This document shows, in pieces, positions 12,801 to 25,280 of a stretch of DNA of 64,000 bases. Below the pieces are notes generated by a model that was not told the DNA's origin, did not search any database, and saw only the letters and a list, made by a program, of their open reading frames with translations. Position numbers and translations under genes: made by a program. Positions within the stretch are counted from its first letter, which is position 1. Every line of letters starts with the position of its first letter. Source of the DNA: Nilaparvata lugens (Eukaryota; Arthropoda; Insecta; Hemiptera; Delphacidae); NCBI RefSeq assembly GCF_014356525.2, contig NC_052505.1:46545844-46609843 (forward strand). The letters run 5' to 3'.

Positions 12801-13440
12801 AGAAAGTACTTTAAAGACTTTCAATTCAAGAGAAGGGACTTTCGAAAGATGAAGACGCAAGTTTCGAAATTGAAAATTCAAAGAAAACTTGGTGTATCTA
12901 TGAGTAGCTAAGATTAAAGTATCAAATGATATGATTTCGATACAGATTTTAATAAGACATAAGTGATCAATACTTTGAGAGATCATTTATTGGGCTTAGA
13001 GTAAAATATTGAAATTGAAATTGTTGAACACTTGAAAATATCCACACTTGATTAAACCATAAGTTATATTTTTATGCCAAAAAATTGAACTTATACGGTA
13101 TAGTAAGCGATCATGGCATGGGAAAAATATCACAACTCACATACGAAACTAAATCAATACCAGTTCCATTGAAAATTAATTAAACCTGAAATTAATGATA
13201 TGGAAAGCAAGTTGACAAGGAAATCAAATGAATAGAGGACTAGTTTTTAAGCTGTATACCTGGCCAGGAAAATGTTCAATAAAATCAACCAATTTTCATA
13301 AACTCACTAGCTGATAAAAAAATTGCTAACCTAAACAAGCGAGGATATCCCGTCTGCTTTTTTACAGAAGAATCGAATTTTTAATGATCGCCTATAACTG
13401 AAATGAGGGACCTTGGGGAATGCGATTGAAAGGCTATTCA
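9870..13440. other. noncoding stretch, no supported gene
   Basis: About 3.5 kb of AT-rich DNA with only short frames (for example 9899-10201 and 12678-12986 on the minus strand) that lack recognisable domains. I find no RNA gene, array or clear element boundary. Confidence 0.45.
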
Positions 13441-13470
13441 TTTCAATCTTGAGTAGAAAAGAAATCAATT

Positions 13471-13483
13471 GATAATAATAATC

Positions 13484-13564
<81 letters not shown>

Positions 13565-13565
13565 C
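13471..13565. repeat. (AAT)n microsatellite 1
   Basis: Almost pure AAT/ATT trinucleotide run of about 95 bp, the longest of several in this region. Confidence 0.95.
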
Positions 13566-14094
13566 CTTTCCTTTCCTTTTTCCTTCGTCCTGGTACCCCC
13601 AGAAGAAGGGAGTTTATTATAGAAAATATAACAAACAAAAATGAAAAATACACTTATAAAAAGAAATCTTACAAACAAAACAAATGAAGAATAATAAAAA
13701 AAAGCAAGAATGACAAAAGATAAGAAGATTCCCTTTCAGTAGAACATTTCAAATATTATAAACCAGACGAATTATAAATTCTCCAAAACCTTCTAAAGAA
13801 GGTTTGACTGGAGGAGTCAAGTTTTACATTATATTAAAAAAAAACCATAGAAATAGTACATTGATATAATCATTGCAACCAGTGATCTCAAAATAATGAT
13901 TTTCAAATCATATCAAAAGAGAAATAGTTCTCAATCTTGGGTAGAAAAAAAAAATTAATTGATACATTGATAATAATTCATTTGACTGTATTGTGTAGCA
14001 ATAAAATAATAAAACAATGTGATTTCATTTTTCGCTTATCACAAACAATAATACACAAGAAAAAATATATAAAAAAAGAAAGAATTAATGAAGA

Positions 14095-14197
14095 TCATTC
14101 AAATTCACTCAAATCATTTAACAGAAAGTGTTTCATCTTATTCTTAACGATTGAAATTCTATCCAGACCAATTAAATCATCTGGCAACTCATTGAAA

Positions 14198-14200
<3 letters not shown>
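14095..14200 (-). pseudogene. LINE reverse transcriptase C-terminal remnant (unit 2)
   Basis: Read on the minus strand, the frame runs out of the (ATT)n tract into NELPDDLIGLDRISIVK and ends about 15 residues later at a stop (14095). The pattern 'ELP..L......F/V K..+K..L' just before the stop is characteristic of the extreme C terminus of non-LTR retrotransposon ORF2 proteins. Everything upstream is missing, replaced by the AAT tract, so this is a severely 5'-truncated copy. An identical remnant lies one repeat unit to the right. Confidence 0.55.
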
Positions 14201-14201
<1 letters not shown>

Positions 14202-14273
<72 letters not shown>

Positions 14274-14307
14274 TAATAATAATAATATTAATAATAATAG
14301 TAATAAT
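14202..14307. repeat. (AAT)n microsatellite 2
   Basis: Slightly interrupted AAT tract, at the equivalent place in the second 740-bp unit. Confidence 0.95.
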
Positions 14308-14831
14308 CCTTTCCTTTCTCTTTCGTCCTGGTACCCCCAGAAGAAGGGAGTTTATTATAGAAAATAAAAAAACAAAAATGAAAAATACACTTATAAAAAG
14401 AAATCTTACAAACAAAACAAATGAAGAATAATAAAAAAGCAAGAATGACAGAGGATAAGAAAAATTTCTTTTCAGTGGAAAATTTCAAAAATTATAAACC
14501 AGACGAAATATGAATTCTCCAAAACCTTCTAAAGAAGGTTTGACTGGAGGAGTCAAGTTTTACATTATATTAAAAAAAAACCATAGAAATAGTACATTGA
14601 TATAATCATTGCAACCAGTGATCTCAAAATAATGATTTTCAAATCATATCAAAAGAAGAAATAATTGTCAATCTTGAGTAGAAAAAAAAAATTAATTGAT
14701 ACATTGATAATAATTCATTTAACTGTATTGTGTAGCAATAAAATAATAAAACAATGGGATTTCATTTTTCGCTTATCACAAACAATAATACACAAGAAAA
14801 AATATATAAAAAAAGAAAGAATTAATGAAGA

Positions 14832-14934
14832 TCATTCAAATTCACTCAAATCATTTAACAGAAAGTGTTTCATCTTATTCTTAACGATTGAAATTCTATC
14901 CAGACCAATTAAATCATCTGGCAACTCATTGAAA

Positions 14935-14938
<4 letters not shown>
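14832..14938 (-). pseudogene. LINE reverse transcriptase C-terminal remnant (unit 3)
   Basis: Copy of the 14095-14200 remnant, displaced by 737 bp and essentially identical over the coding part. It again breaks off into an AAT tract (14939-14978). Confidence 0.5.
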
Positions 14939-14965
<27 letters not shown>

Positions 14966-14978
14966 TAATAATAATAAT
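14939..14978. repeat. (AAT)n microsatellite 3
   Basis: Short AAT tract at the right end of the tandem region, followed by unrelated AT-rich sequence. Confidence 0.9.
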
Positions 14979-14999
14979 TTTCAATTTCAATTTATTTCA

Positions 15000-16380
15000 T
15001 TTAAAGTTACATAGTATCATATACATACAGTGTTTTGTTGCTCCTCTAGCTTAGAGCTAATTGAGGAGTATTCAAATTTCATACTACATCATAATAGTTA
15101 TACATTCTATAAATACTACAAATGAAAATTTTTGTAAAGTGTTCAATAAACTAAATTGAAAGTCTATTATAGTTTCTATCTGGGATTTGATATTAAAGTT
15201 CTAATTTCTACCACTTGAATCACAACATTAGTCACTCTATATTCTACTAAATCGGTGATCAACCTTGCAGACATTATTGTCTCTTGCATTTAGGTGGCTG
15301 TGAACAGCTGACTAGCTGAACCAACATGCACATCAACAATGGTTGAGTTCAAAGCCATTGATCGGTGAGTGAACGATGAGATCGGTGAGTGAACGTGGCT
15401 CTGAACGAAGTACTGTTTTGTCGTTGAACGATGCATAGACTCACATGCAGCGCTAGATTATTTGGAATTGAAATCGGCCATTAAGGGGACAGCCTGGAAG
15501 ATTATTACATACTAAAGATCTTGAAGATTTTTGTGATCTATAATATTACAAAAAATATATATTATATAATATCTCGCGCTTAAATACCTCAATGGAACCT
15601 TTTAATTTCAAGTAAGAGCTAGCATTGGGAAGGCATAGGCATTGTGGGTTTATACCTCTTCAAGGTCTTTGGCCTTACTGATTAGAAGAAGAATACGTCA
15701 TATCCGGTTCGTTCACTGATCTGCTCATCATACTTTTCTAAAGTACGGAAAAGAACATAAAATTTACTCTATTCAATAGAGTAGCTGAACGCAAACAGAC
15801 ATGGCTGAATACGAGGTTGTTTACAAATAATGGACTCCATTATAATGTATTTGGGAGCAGAGAAATGCATGAATACATAAATTCAATAACATTCAAAATA
15901 TTTTACAAAGCATTTAAAACTACTCCAATCACCTGATGGTTTTTCATTTTAATTGATTACAATGAAATAGGTTAAGTTCTAGTTTTGTTTACAAAATATG
16001 ATTAACAGGGGAAACATCTGTCAGTCATGATTCATGAGCAACCGTTCAGCCACAGAATACACACAAAATGGAAGGTATTAATCTTACCAAGATTTGAGTG
16101 CAACAAGACCACGACACATGACTGCATCATCTTGTTAGAAATTAAAACTACTGCTGTATTACAATGCTACACTTTCTTTCAAGATGGCGTATTATGGCGT
16201 CAAGATACTAGCCGACTTTCCATTCTGTGGTTCATCTGTGATCACTAATCTGTGATCAGGTTTTTTACTGAACATAAAAAAAAACCTGATGGAATCCATC
16301 AGTGGCTTTGAACTCAACCATAATTACAACACACACACAGTCATAGAATACAAAAACATAACCTATCCTCCAAAAAAAAC
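15000..16380. other. noncoding stretch with a widely spaced inverted repeat
   Basis: No supported gene. A 19-bp inverted pair, ATGGTTGAGTTCAAAGCCA at 15343 and its complement ending at 16319, encloses about 0.95 kb and could mark the ends of a degraded TIR element. A local direct repeat, GATCGGTGAGTGAACG, occurs twice near 15361-15396. Confidence 0.35.
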
Positions 16381-16613
16381 ATTTATTATACTACAAACTG
16401 TAATATACACTCTCTTAATCATTTTCAACTGCTTCTAAAGCACTTTTTTGTTTACAATATTAAAATTATTCTTATTTATTTATTCATCCATAGTTTTTTC
16501 TTTTCCATTTCCCATTGTACAGTGCAGTTTATTATGTCTACTATGTGCAAACTAACCTATCTACTAACTAACCTATTAGAATATTAACAATAATCTTCAA
16601 CATATCTTTCCAT

Positions 16614-17009
16614 TCAAACAATTCCTATAAAATAATTCTTAAGTTTAGTTTTTATTTCATTTCTTTGTAAATTTTTCAATTCTGGTGGCAAATCGTTCAA
16701 CAGGTAAGGAATTCTGTATTTTAATAGGTTCTTACCATAATTATTATTATAACGCTGTGCTCTAAATAGCCTATTTCTCAAACCATAACTTATTTCGTTT
16801 ATTTTCCTTAATTCATCTTCAAAATAATGTCTGGACAAATCAGTGTATTTTGCGAGAGATTCTGGTGTCATAATACCCAATATTCCAAGCTCGACTCCAT
16901 TAAATAATGTATTTGCTACTCTTCTAACTACATCATACAACGGCTGTCTCAAATACACTGGTGCTAAACTATGAATTGTAATACCATAGAATATTATACT
17001 TTGAATCAT
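16614..17009 (-). pseudogene. LINE reverse transcriptase C-terminal fragment
   Basis: The 131-residue frame starts with a QSIIFYGI segment near residue 3, which resembles the 'l.QSil.YGi' motif that follows the reverse transcriptase palm in non-LTR elements. It ends with a stretch resembling 'KYRIPYLLNDLPPELKN', the usual C-terminal tail of CR1/Jockey-type ORF2 proteins. The catalytic palm motifs are absent, so it is 5'-truncated; the coding sequence breaks off near an (AAT)n tract at 17027-17053. No frameshift is visible inside the remaining piece. This is a dead retrotransposon fragment and not a host gene. The exact clade is uncertain. Confidence 0.7.
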
Positions 17010-17026
17010 AGAGAAATAGATAATTC

Positions 17027-17053
17027 TTTAAATAATAATAATAATAATAATAA
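17027..17053. repeat. short (AAT)n tract at LINE truncation point
   Basis: AAT trinucleotide run about 20 bp upstream (minus-strand sense) of the truncated LINE frame, mirroring the arrangement at 14.2 and 14.9 kb. Confidence 0.85.
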
Positions 17054-17399
17054 TTTTGTTTATTTCTTTTTTTTCATTCAGTTTTTCCTCACATTACATA
17101 ATATGATAGTTTACAATGGATTGATCATAGAATAATAACATCTTATATTTTATCACATATGTTGTGAGAATCTATTTAGATCTCCATAATATAATAATAA
17201 CAATAATAATGATAACTGTACGAACTGAAAGAATTAATTTAGATCTCCTATTATTATTAAGATTTTGTGGCTACCCCATGAAGCTAATTTTAGCTTATTG
17301 GGGTGTTGTTTTAATACATTATTTATCAGACTTGCAAGAGGTTCATAAACATGATATGACTCCTTCTTCTTCTTGTATTTATTAATAAATATATATTTT

Positions 17400-17730
17400 T
17401 TTATTTTTCCCTCAAACAGGGAAAATATAATAATAATAATAATTCCATTGATATGGAATTATCCATATGAGACCTGCGAGAGACCTGCGAGAGACCTGTG
17501 AGAGACCTGCTGCTGTGCTTGCAGGTCAGATGCAGAAGGCTGTCATTCTTGGTTCATTACGTCTACTCAGAGCAAACGATTTAAAATGGTAACGGACCCA
17601 GTATGATTGTTTACCACATGGACATGTGGAGCAGTCACTCTGGAAAAATCGCTTGTCACTCTTCCTCGGGGGTCGGAGCCCAGGGAAAGGGTGGTCAAGC
17701 AAAACCTCAAACAGGGAAAATATAATAATA

Positions 17731-17761
<31 letters not shown>

Positions 17762-17765
17762 TGGC
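17400..17765. repeat. duplicated CTCAAACAGGGAAAATATAA blocks with AAT tails
   Basis: The phrase CTCAAACAGGGAAAATATAA followed by AAT repeats occurs at about 17412 and again at 17706. Between them are three to four copies of GAGACCTGCGA (17468-17502) and a GC-richer segment (17600-17705). The layout resembles 3' tails of non-LTR elements or SINEs. An imperfect (AAT)n of about 40 bp closes the block at 17721-17762. Confidence 0.5.
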
Positions 17766-17829
17766 ATAACGGTTTTATCTTCCAATTTCTGTAACAGACT
17801 CACACAATAAACCAGAGTTCATTCTGGTT

Positions 17830-20800
17830 TCTCTTGGATAAATACACGATCTCCTTGTACTCACTTTCAACCTACACCTTTGCACAGTGCTATAAGTTTT
17901 CAATAAATATGATTGGGTGAGTCTTATAAGATTAAATTAGTATATTTGTGAAGCACCTTTGCATTTGTGAAGTGGAAGGTTATTTTTTTGTAAGACGATA
18001 ATTGCGTGCTGAACAAATTGAATTTCATTGTAAGAGTTGTACATTGTGAAAAGAATGCAATGATATAAATCCAGAAATCAATAGAGCTTTCTATTTTATT
18101 ATACTAAGTAGACGTAATCTGTAAAAATCGCTCTAAAATAGTGTGTTTTTGTTTCATCGATAATTTCACAAATCATGTTTGCAATGTCGCTGGGACTATC
18201 GGAGAATCTCTCTTTGTAATCTCATTGAGCTAATAATTTGAGCAAATCGGCATTTTTAATAACGATTATGAAACATGGTTCCTGTATAAATAGTATGTCG
18301 TACACATTCACCAGTAATATTATGTTTGTGAAAGTTAGTGTAAATAAATTATATATGAGTAAAATTAGAAAGATAGAGTTGAAAAACGAGTAACGAGATA
18401 TTTGATTAATAACGTAATTTTTGATTTGTTTTGTGTTATTCCCATAGTACAGCACAGCAAACATCTGCTGTCTCCCTTTGTACAGAGTTTCCCCATAAAC
18501 CCCATTGTTTCCAAGAAATAAGTAGGTTGAGAAACCCAACAACAATGTTTTTACCGATGAATATCTGTGCCCATGGAAGCTATTTTTGAGTACTTCATCA
18601 ATCTCATGAATTGTTGGAAATTTCAAATTTTGGATTTTACAAATCTCCGTTACTGGAATATCCAGTGGGAAGAGGAGATTTCTCTAGTTGGAAGAGTTGC
18701 TCCACCTTGACGTTCATTCTCGTAATCTCTTGCACTAAGAATATCATGCATTGCAGAGTTTATGAATATGATGAAAAGATATGTTCCATTTTAGTTCAGA
18801 ATTTGGTGTACAGAACTTGGAATACTGTGGTAAGGTTTGTGTGATAGAGGTAGGTCTCATTCCAGTTTCATAAATTATTCACATGGATTACGGGTTTTTC
18901 AAAGATATATTTTTGGCTGTATTTTGTACGAGTGTATAGGTCGACACAGTCGCAGAAAATAATGAATATTGTCACTTCCCTCGCTTTTGATGACAGTACT
19001 CTATCATCATCATTTATGCTATTCCGAGAGCGGCTTGGTTCAGCTCTTGAATTATTATTTCCTCGTTGAGGCGCCTTATGACTTTTAAATCCCCATTCTA
19101 TCGCTGGAAGCGCTGGGACCGTTGTATCGTGCTAAATTGCTTCCTGAAGATAACGAATTTCATATTATTAAAAGACAAAAGTGAGCGGTGCACCGCACAA
19201 AGGTGCTCAGTTTGCCCTAGATCTGTTATTTGCTTTATCCTCTTCCATTTTGATCTCTCACGGCCACATCACTATTGAGAATACGCTTCTTCATCATCAA
19301 ACCAGCAGCCAGTTTTATTTTTCATTTGTCAAATAAAACAAAAGCAAACTAAGTGCTCGAATCCAAGAGCACAACTCTCTGCTCTCGACGATCGATGCTG
19401 TTACAACGCTTGAGCAGTCTCGGCACAACCAAATCGAATCAGCTTACGTTGCAACATGCTCTAACTCAGTTTGTCTAGAAGTTGACAACAAAGATTGAGA
19501 AAATCTCTGTGTAATGGAATTGGGCCAATTGTCCAGATATTAAAATGAGTTCCGATGAAAAAGATAAAATGCATACGAATACCGAATACCTTGAGACGAA
19601 CGGAGATTTATTGGTTGATCTCTTCCAACAGAGCAAATCAATAAACCTTATTCAATACAATAAGGAACAATAATCATTTTCATTTTAACTTGCCAGTACT
19701 TTTACACAATTGTTCGGCTACTTACTTAGTCATCCTTCTTCGATTTTGGATTTCAACTGCGATTAATAATTTACTTGTAATATTGTATGAATAACGAGTA
19801 GCAGTATGTTGTATGAGAATTCAACTCAATAGAGACTTTTGACGTACGGTATTTGACGTATTTCCTCAAGCAGATTTGAACGCTTGTCGTAGAGATGTTG
19901 AACGTTAGATTCTCATGCACAACTGAATGTAACTCTCTACTTATGCCTCGAATTTGATGAACATAATCATTGATTGGAAAATAACTAAAGGTCGGATATA
20001 AATGATGCAGACACCAATATGAAGGATACTCGTACATCCACCTCGTTATTTCGGTATGACATTTTCAATCATCATAACACCCCACTATTCTGAAAGAAGT
20101 GATATTCAAGAGAAAAACAAATTTTCACAATGTTTATAATTTTACAAAAAAAATCGAATTTCCTCTTAATCCTTCAACCCTGAAACTTTTCTAGTACTAC
20201 TTGAATCTCGGGGATGATAATCCACAAGTAATTCTGTGTTTGAATTATAAATTTGAGAGAGTTGCGATCCCAAACATTTTGGCAACGCTGTAAATTCTTC
20301 GGATGGAGGGTCAAGCTTATCTCAGCTGTTATATCGTTATATGTGAATACTCTGATTTTTTCATAATGTAGATGGAATTAATTAATTATATCATGGCAGT
20401 TGATTGCCAATAAATTGATTGAATCAATTGAATTTAGGTTAATAAAAATTCACATTAGAATGATCCTACACGATTATTGAGTTGATTCCTCTACCAATGG
20501 ACCAGAGAATTTTAACATTATATATTTCATACCAATTATACTGTGATCTCTCACGGTCACATCAAAGAATATTCTCGACTCATGGAAGAATCAGTGGCAG
20601 TATACGTTTGGAATAATACTGTAAGACGAAAAGTAAGCGATAGGCTCCACATGGGTTCAAAATAGGCAAGATCGATAGATTCATAATGTATACCAGTCAA
20701 TAAGTTTTGAATCAACTTTATTTGGACTCTCAAATTTCAGCAAGGGAGATCAAAATAACATGATCATTGCTGATCCGATATAGGGCCGATCATTAGATGC

Positions 20801-22300
20801 TGACAGCGAATAGGTTCATGATACAAAAATTTGAACCGGATCTCATCCATAATCCGGATCGAAGCCATAATATTTTTATCTATATCCCTGTACTAATAAA
20901 AATCCGAATGCACTCTTTCACCCACTGATCACTTTTCCTGGATAATTTCTGTCTTCTATATTTCACACAAGATTTCAAATAACGAGAATGAATCCATTCC
21001 AATAATTTTTGTATTTCCGAAACACCATTGACAATCCATGACAACACCTTATTAATATAGAGATGGAAGTTGTAAAGACGTATTGTAATCTTGCAATATA
21101 TCTTGGGGTCACAAGTATCCCACCCTGTCAAAGCTTTGACTATGCAGAGATGTATTTCGATTAGTACTCTGAGCAGATAATCGCTGAATATGGAAGTTGG
21201 GGATTATGTGGTTGAGTGGGTGAGGTGGTGGGGAGTCGGAAATAGAGTGGATGTTGCTGGTGGCTGGTAATCCGATCTCATAAAAGATGAGAGTCTCGAG
21301 TCTCGGAGAAATGAATCGACCTGGATCGCGATTCGATAAATTGGCCACATTCATCGTTGGATTCGATTCGAGAATTTCGAGAAATTCGATTCGAGATGTC
21401 ACATGATGGGGGAGGGGTCCAAATCTCATGAATCGTAATCACTGAGAAATGTCCTCTGCTCTGCTCTTGCCACTTAGCGCAAGGTCGACTCTGTTACCCA
21501 CATATGTAAGCTCGCCTCTCGCCTCCAGTTATATAGAATTATAAATTTACATGTAAATAGTAAAAACGTGACCATCCTTCCTCCTACCGGCTGAAGATAA
21601 GTCACGTTGGAAGCCGATTCCATTATAATATTTCTGTCTTGAATTTGTTGATGTGAATATACTGTTGATTTAATCGCAGGAACTAGCGTAAAGCCTCAAC
21701 AATCGAACAATGTTAGCATCTCAAATGATAACATGAGCATAATTTACTCATCAAAGATGGATAGCATCAATCATACACAATATTTATGATGAATTTTTCA
21801 AATATATTCAAAGATAGATGCAGTAAAATTTCATATCATCAATTATTACAAAGTGTTAATAGATTACAAAGTATACATTCCCTCATTTCATAAACACTAT
21901 TATGCTGGGATGGATAAATGAATTTATTTCCTAGATTATATAACATTTGCAATAAATGCATAACTTGGAAATTAACTGATCACTTCTAAAAATCTATGCA
22001 TTGGGGTATTATTGAGGCTCTATAGTTGATAGAGTTATATGTTTTTGTTTTTTTGTCTGATTAATTTTCGATAAAAATAAGGAATCACAATTACGAAAAA
22101 GTTCTTTTCAATGTTTTTGTGGTGACTTTGTGCTCTTAGGTAACCTGACTAGATATTTTTTTCTCAAATATAAAAACTTTGATCTTTATAGATAGTTTAT
22201 GGATCTAGAGTTGGAGAAATTAATAATAGTACCTGTGCGTCCTAGATATCACGTCTTGTCGATGATGAAAACCTCTCCATTGAATGTCTACTTTGACAAT
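17830..22300. other. noncoding stretch, no supported gene
   Basis: Several short frames occur (the 134-codon minus frame at 18222-18626 is the longest) but none has a recognisable domain. A slightly GC-richer patch at 19020-19510 and a local GATTCGA-rich patch at 21330-21400 are visible without an obvious function. Confidence 0.4.
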
Positions 22301-23791
22301 ATCATTTTTATGTATGATGATCGATCAATCCCTGCTAACCACTACCCCACTTTTCCATCTCTTGTCGCAGTTTTCATCTTGCAAAGTAATGAACCGACCA
22401 CTGTTTGCACCAAGTCTCTGACAGGTTTGAGCACGATTTTAAACGAATCTATCCTCTCTGCAAATTGCTTTCCGAGTCCGCCGGTGATTTTTCATCTATT
22501 TCGAGTCTCGAAAAGCGTGCATCCTGTTTTGAAAAGAAGAGTTCATCTCCTGTGTGTGAGTGTGTGTGCGTGGGTCGTCTACGTGTCCTCGTCTGTGAGC
22601 CTTGCCCTGTGACTGCGCTAAAAAACGTGAACCGTCAAATCCCCAGGGTTCGACCAATTCTGTCAATCGACCCCTCCTTGCACCCTGCTCCACCCTGCTT
22701 TGAAGTAGGACATTGGTCGAGTGCCTCTGCTATGTGACTACGAAATCACACATCGCCATCGCCATGTCCAGCTACTAGCAACTAATATCAAACCAACTGC
22801 GACCAAGTGCTGCTTCCAAATAGTTAATCAGTGTCAAGTCAGATGATGGAATGAGGTGAATATTGTCTTGTCTGTGCAGATTGACAATCTCTGCTATGAG
22901 AATCTCAAAAGAGATAATGTAATTGGAGAGCCTTGTCTAACGAATTCGAGATTTCATATTCTAAAGGAGTCATGATGGACAACAAGGTTCATGTAATTAT
23001 TGATTCATTTATTTAACTCTGACAATTACAATAGATGTGGTGTATTATCGTAGCTAATACGAAAAGCGATATACATCACATTTCACCGCATGATATACAG
23101 AATGGGTGAAAAGTTCGAGAACGGCTTAATATCTCATACACAAAGGTAATTTGATGGTGCGTGTGATTGGGGATGCTACTCAAATTGAAAATACTACTTT
23201 ACTATGACTTCAAAAATCTGGTCCATCATCTTGGTTCCGCCATAAAGAATGCAACTTCATTTTTTTAAATAGGAGGGTGGTCATGCGATAATGATTTCTA
23301 TACGAGATTTTAATAAAAAATGAATGGTGAAAACTGCACATCAATATCTCAAACCGTTCAGAAGATATTCATATTATTAACCAATACCACTTATGTATTT
23401 CACTTCTGATATGCATATTCAATTTTTTCCAATTCAATTCTTTATTGCCAGAATTAAACGCAATTAAATGCAACAAATCAAGGCCGATAAATCAACACTT
23501 ATTACAATAAAATAAAATAAAATTAACAATCGAGAACTAATTATCAATGATATTGTTTAATAATGTGAATATCTTCTGAACGGTTTTAGATATCGATATG
23601 CGGTTTTCGCCATTCATTTTTTCTTGGAATTTAGTATCGGAATCATGTATCGCATGTACCACCTTCCTATTTAAAAAAATAGAGTAGCATTCAATATGTC
23701 GGATCCAACATGGTGGACTATATTTTTAAAGTCATAGTAAAGTAGTATTTTCAATTTGAGTGGGATCCCCGATCCCATTACCTTTCACACC
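22301..23791. repeat. 1.49-kb tandem duplication, copy 1
   Basis: The sequence starting ATCATTTTTATGTATGATGA at 22301 repeats at 23792, nearly base for base, over about 1490 bp. The only differences I see are a few substitutions and short indels (for example near 22330 and 23520). The left half is a GC-richer island (22360-22860) and the right half contains arms of a fold-back element. The shared bases ATCA at the junction suggest a microhomology-mediated tandem duplication. Confidence 0.9.
22360..22860 (+). promoter_or_regulatory. GC-richer exon-like island, copy 1
   Basis: Composition is much richer in GC than the flanks. The segment begins after a plausible 3' splice acceptor (TTTTCCATCTCTTGTCGCAG, ending at 22370) and ends near a donor-like GAGGTGAAT at 22855. 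Frames of 110 and 137 codons cross it but neither has a recognisable domain, and they overlap each other in different frames, so protein coding is unproven. It could be an untranslated exon or a promoter. An identical copy lies 1490 bp to the right. Confidence 0.3.
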
Positions 23792-25280
23792 ATCATTTTT
23801 ATGTATGATGATCGATCAACCCTGCTAACCACTACCCCACTTTTCCATCTCTTGTCGCAGTTTTCATCTTGCAAAGTAATGAACCGACCACTGTTTGCAC
23901 CAAGTCTCTGACAGGTTTGAGCACGATTTTAAACGAATCTATCCTCTCTGCAAATTGCTTTCCGAGTCCGCCGGTGATTTTTCATCTATTTCGAGTCTCG
24001 AAAAGCGTGCATCCTGTTTTGAAAAGAAGAGTTCATCTCCTGTGTGTGAGTGTGTGTGCGTGGGTCGTCTACGTGTCCTCGTCTGTGAGCCTTGCCCTGT
24101 GACTGCGCTAAAAAACGTGAACCGTCAAATCCCCAGGGTTCGACCAATTCTGTCAATCGACCCCTCCTTGCACCCTGCTCCACCCTGCTTTGAAGTAGGA
24201 CATTGGTCGAGTGCCTCTGCTATGTGACTACGAAATCACACATCGCCATCGCCATGTCCAGCTACTAGCAACTAATATCAAACCAACTGCGACCAAGTGC
24301 TGCTTCCAAATAGTTAATCAGTGTCAAGTCAGATGATGGAATGAGGTGAATATTGTCTTGTCTGTGCAGATTGACAATCTCTGCTATGAGAATCTCAAAA
24401 GAGATAATGTAATTGGAGAGCCTTGTCTAACGAATTCGAGATTTCATATTCTAAAGGAGTCATGATGGACAACAAGGTTCATGTAATTATTGATTCATTT
24501 ATTTAACTCTGACAATTACAATAGATGTGGTGTATTATCGTAGCTAATACGAAAAGCGATATACATCACATTTCACCGCATGATATACAGAATGGGTGAA
24601 AAGTTCGAGAACGGCTTAATATCTCATACACAAAGGTAATTTGATGGTGCGTGTGATTGGGGATGCTACTCAAATTGGAAATACTACTTTACTATGACTT
24701 CAAAAATCTGGTCCATCATTTTGGTTCCGCCATAAAGAATGCAACTTCATTTTTTTAAATAGGAGGGTGGTCATGCGATAATGTTTTCTATACGAGATTT
24801 TAATAAAAAATGAATGGTGAAAACTGCACATCAATATCTCAAACCGTTCAGAAGATATTCATGTTATTAACCAATACCACTTATGTATTTCACTTCTGAT
24901 ATGCATATTCAATTTTTTCCAATTCAATTCTTTATTGCCAGAATTAAACGCAATTAAATGCAACAAATCAAGGCCGATAAATCAACACTTATTACAATAA
25001 AATAAAATTAACAATCGAGAACTAATTATTAATGATATTGATTAATAATGTGAATATCTTCTGAACGGTTTTAGATATCGATATGCGGTTTTCGCCATTC
25101 ATTTTTTCTTGGAATTTAGTATCGGAATCATGTATCGCATGTACCACCTTCCTATTTAAAAAAATAGAGTTGCATTCAATATGTCGGATCCAAGATGGTG
25201 GACTATATTTTTAAAGTCATAGTAAAGTAGTATTTTCAATTTGAGTGGGATCCCCGATCCCATTACCTTTCACACCATCA
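23792..25280. repeat. 1.49-kb tandem duplication, copy 2
   Basis: Second copy of 22301-23791, including the GC-richer island (23850-24350). Homology ends at CACACCATCA near 25280, where the sequence continues into a diverged third arm of the fold-back family. Confidence 0.9.

Larger units (their letters stand above)
13440..15000. repeat. tandem ~740-bp repeat with (AAT)n tracts
   Basis: Two nearly identical units are visible with a period of about 737-743 bp, plus partial units. The sequence following CAATCTTG at 13932 recurs at 14669. The block following TAATCCTTTCC at 13561 recurs at 14304. A shortened unit begins at 13444. Each unit joins a LINE-like 3' coding remnant (minus strand), an (AAT)n tract and a block containing TCCTGGTACCCCCAGAAGAA. 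The polyasparagine, polyisoleucine and polyleucine frames here are only readings of the AAT tract. Confidence 0.8.

Noticed and set aside
13331..14488. Long polyisoleucine, polyleucine and polyasparagine frames on both strands
   Set aside because: They are translations of (AAT)n tracts; only the short LINE C-terminal tail has meaning.
18222..18626. 134-codon minus-strand frame with hydrophobic segments
   Set aside because: Hydrophobic runs are expected from AT-rich DNA; no family recognised and no supporting signals.
22199..24227. Frames of 65-137 codons repeated twice
   Set aside because: They overlap each other in different frames and strands and have no recognisable domain; they repeat only because the DNA is duplicated.
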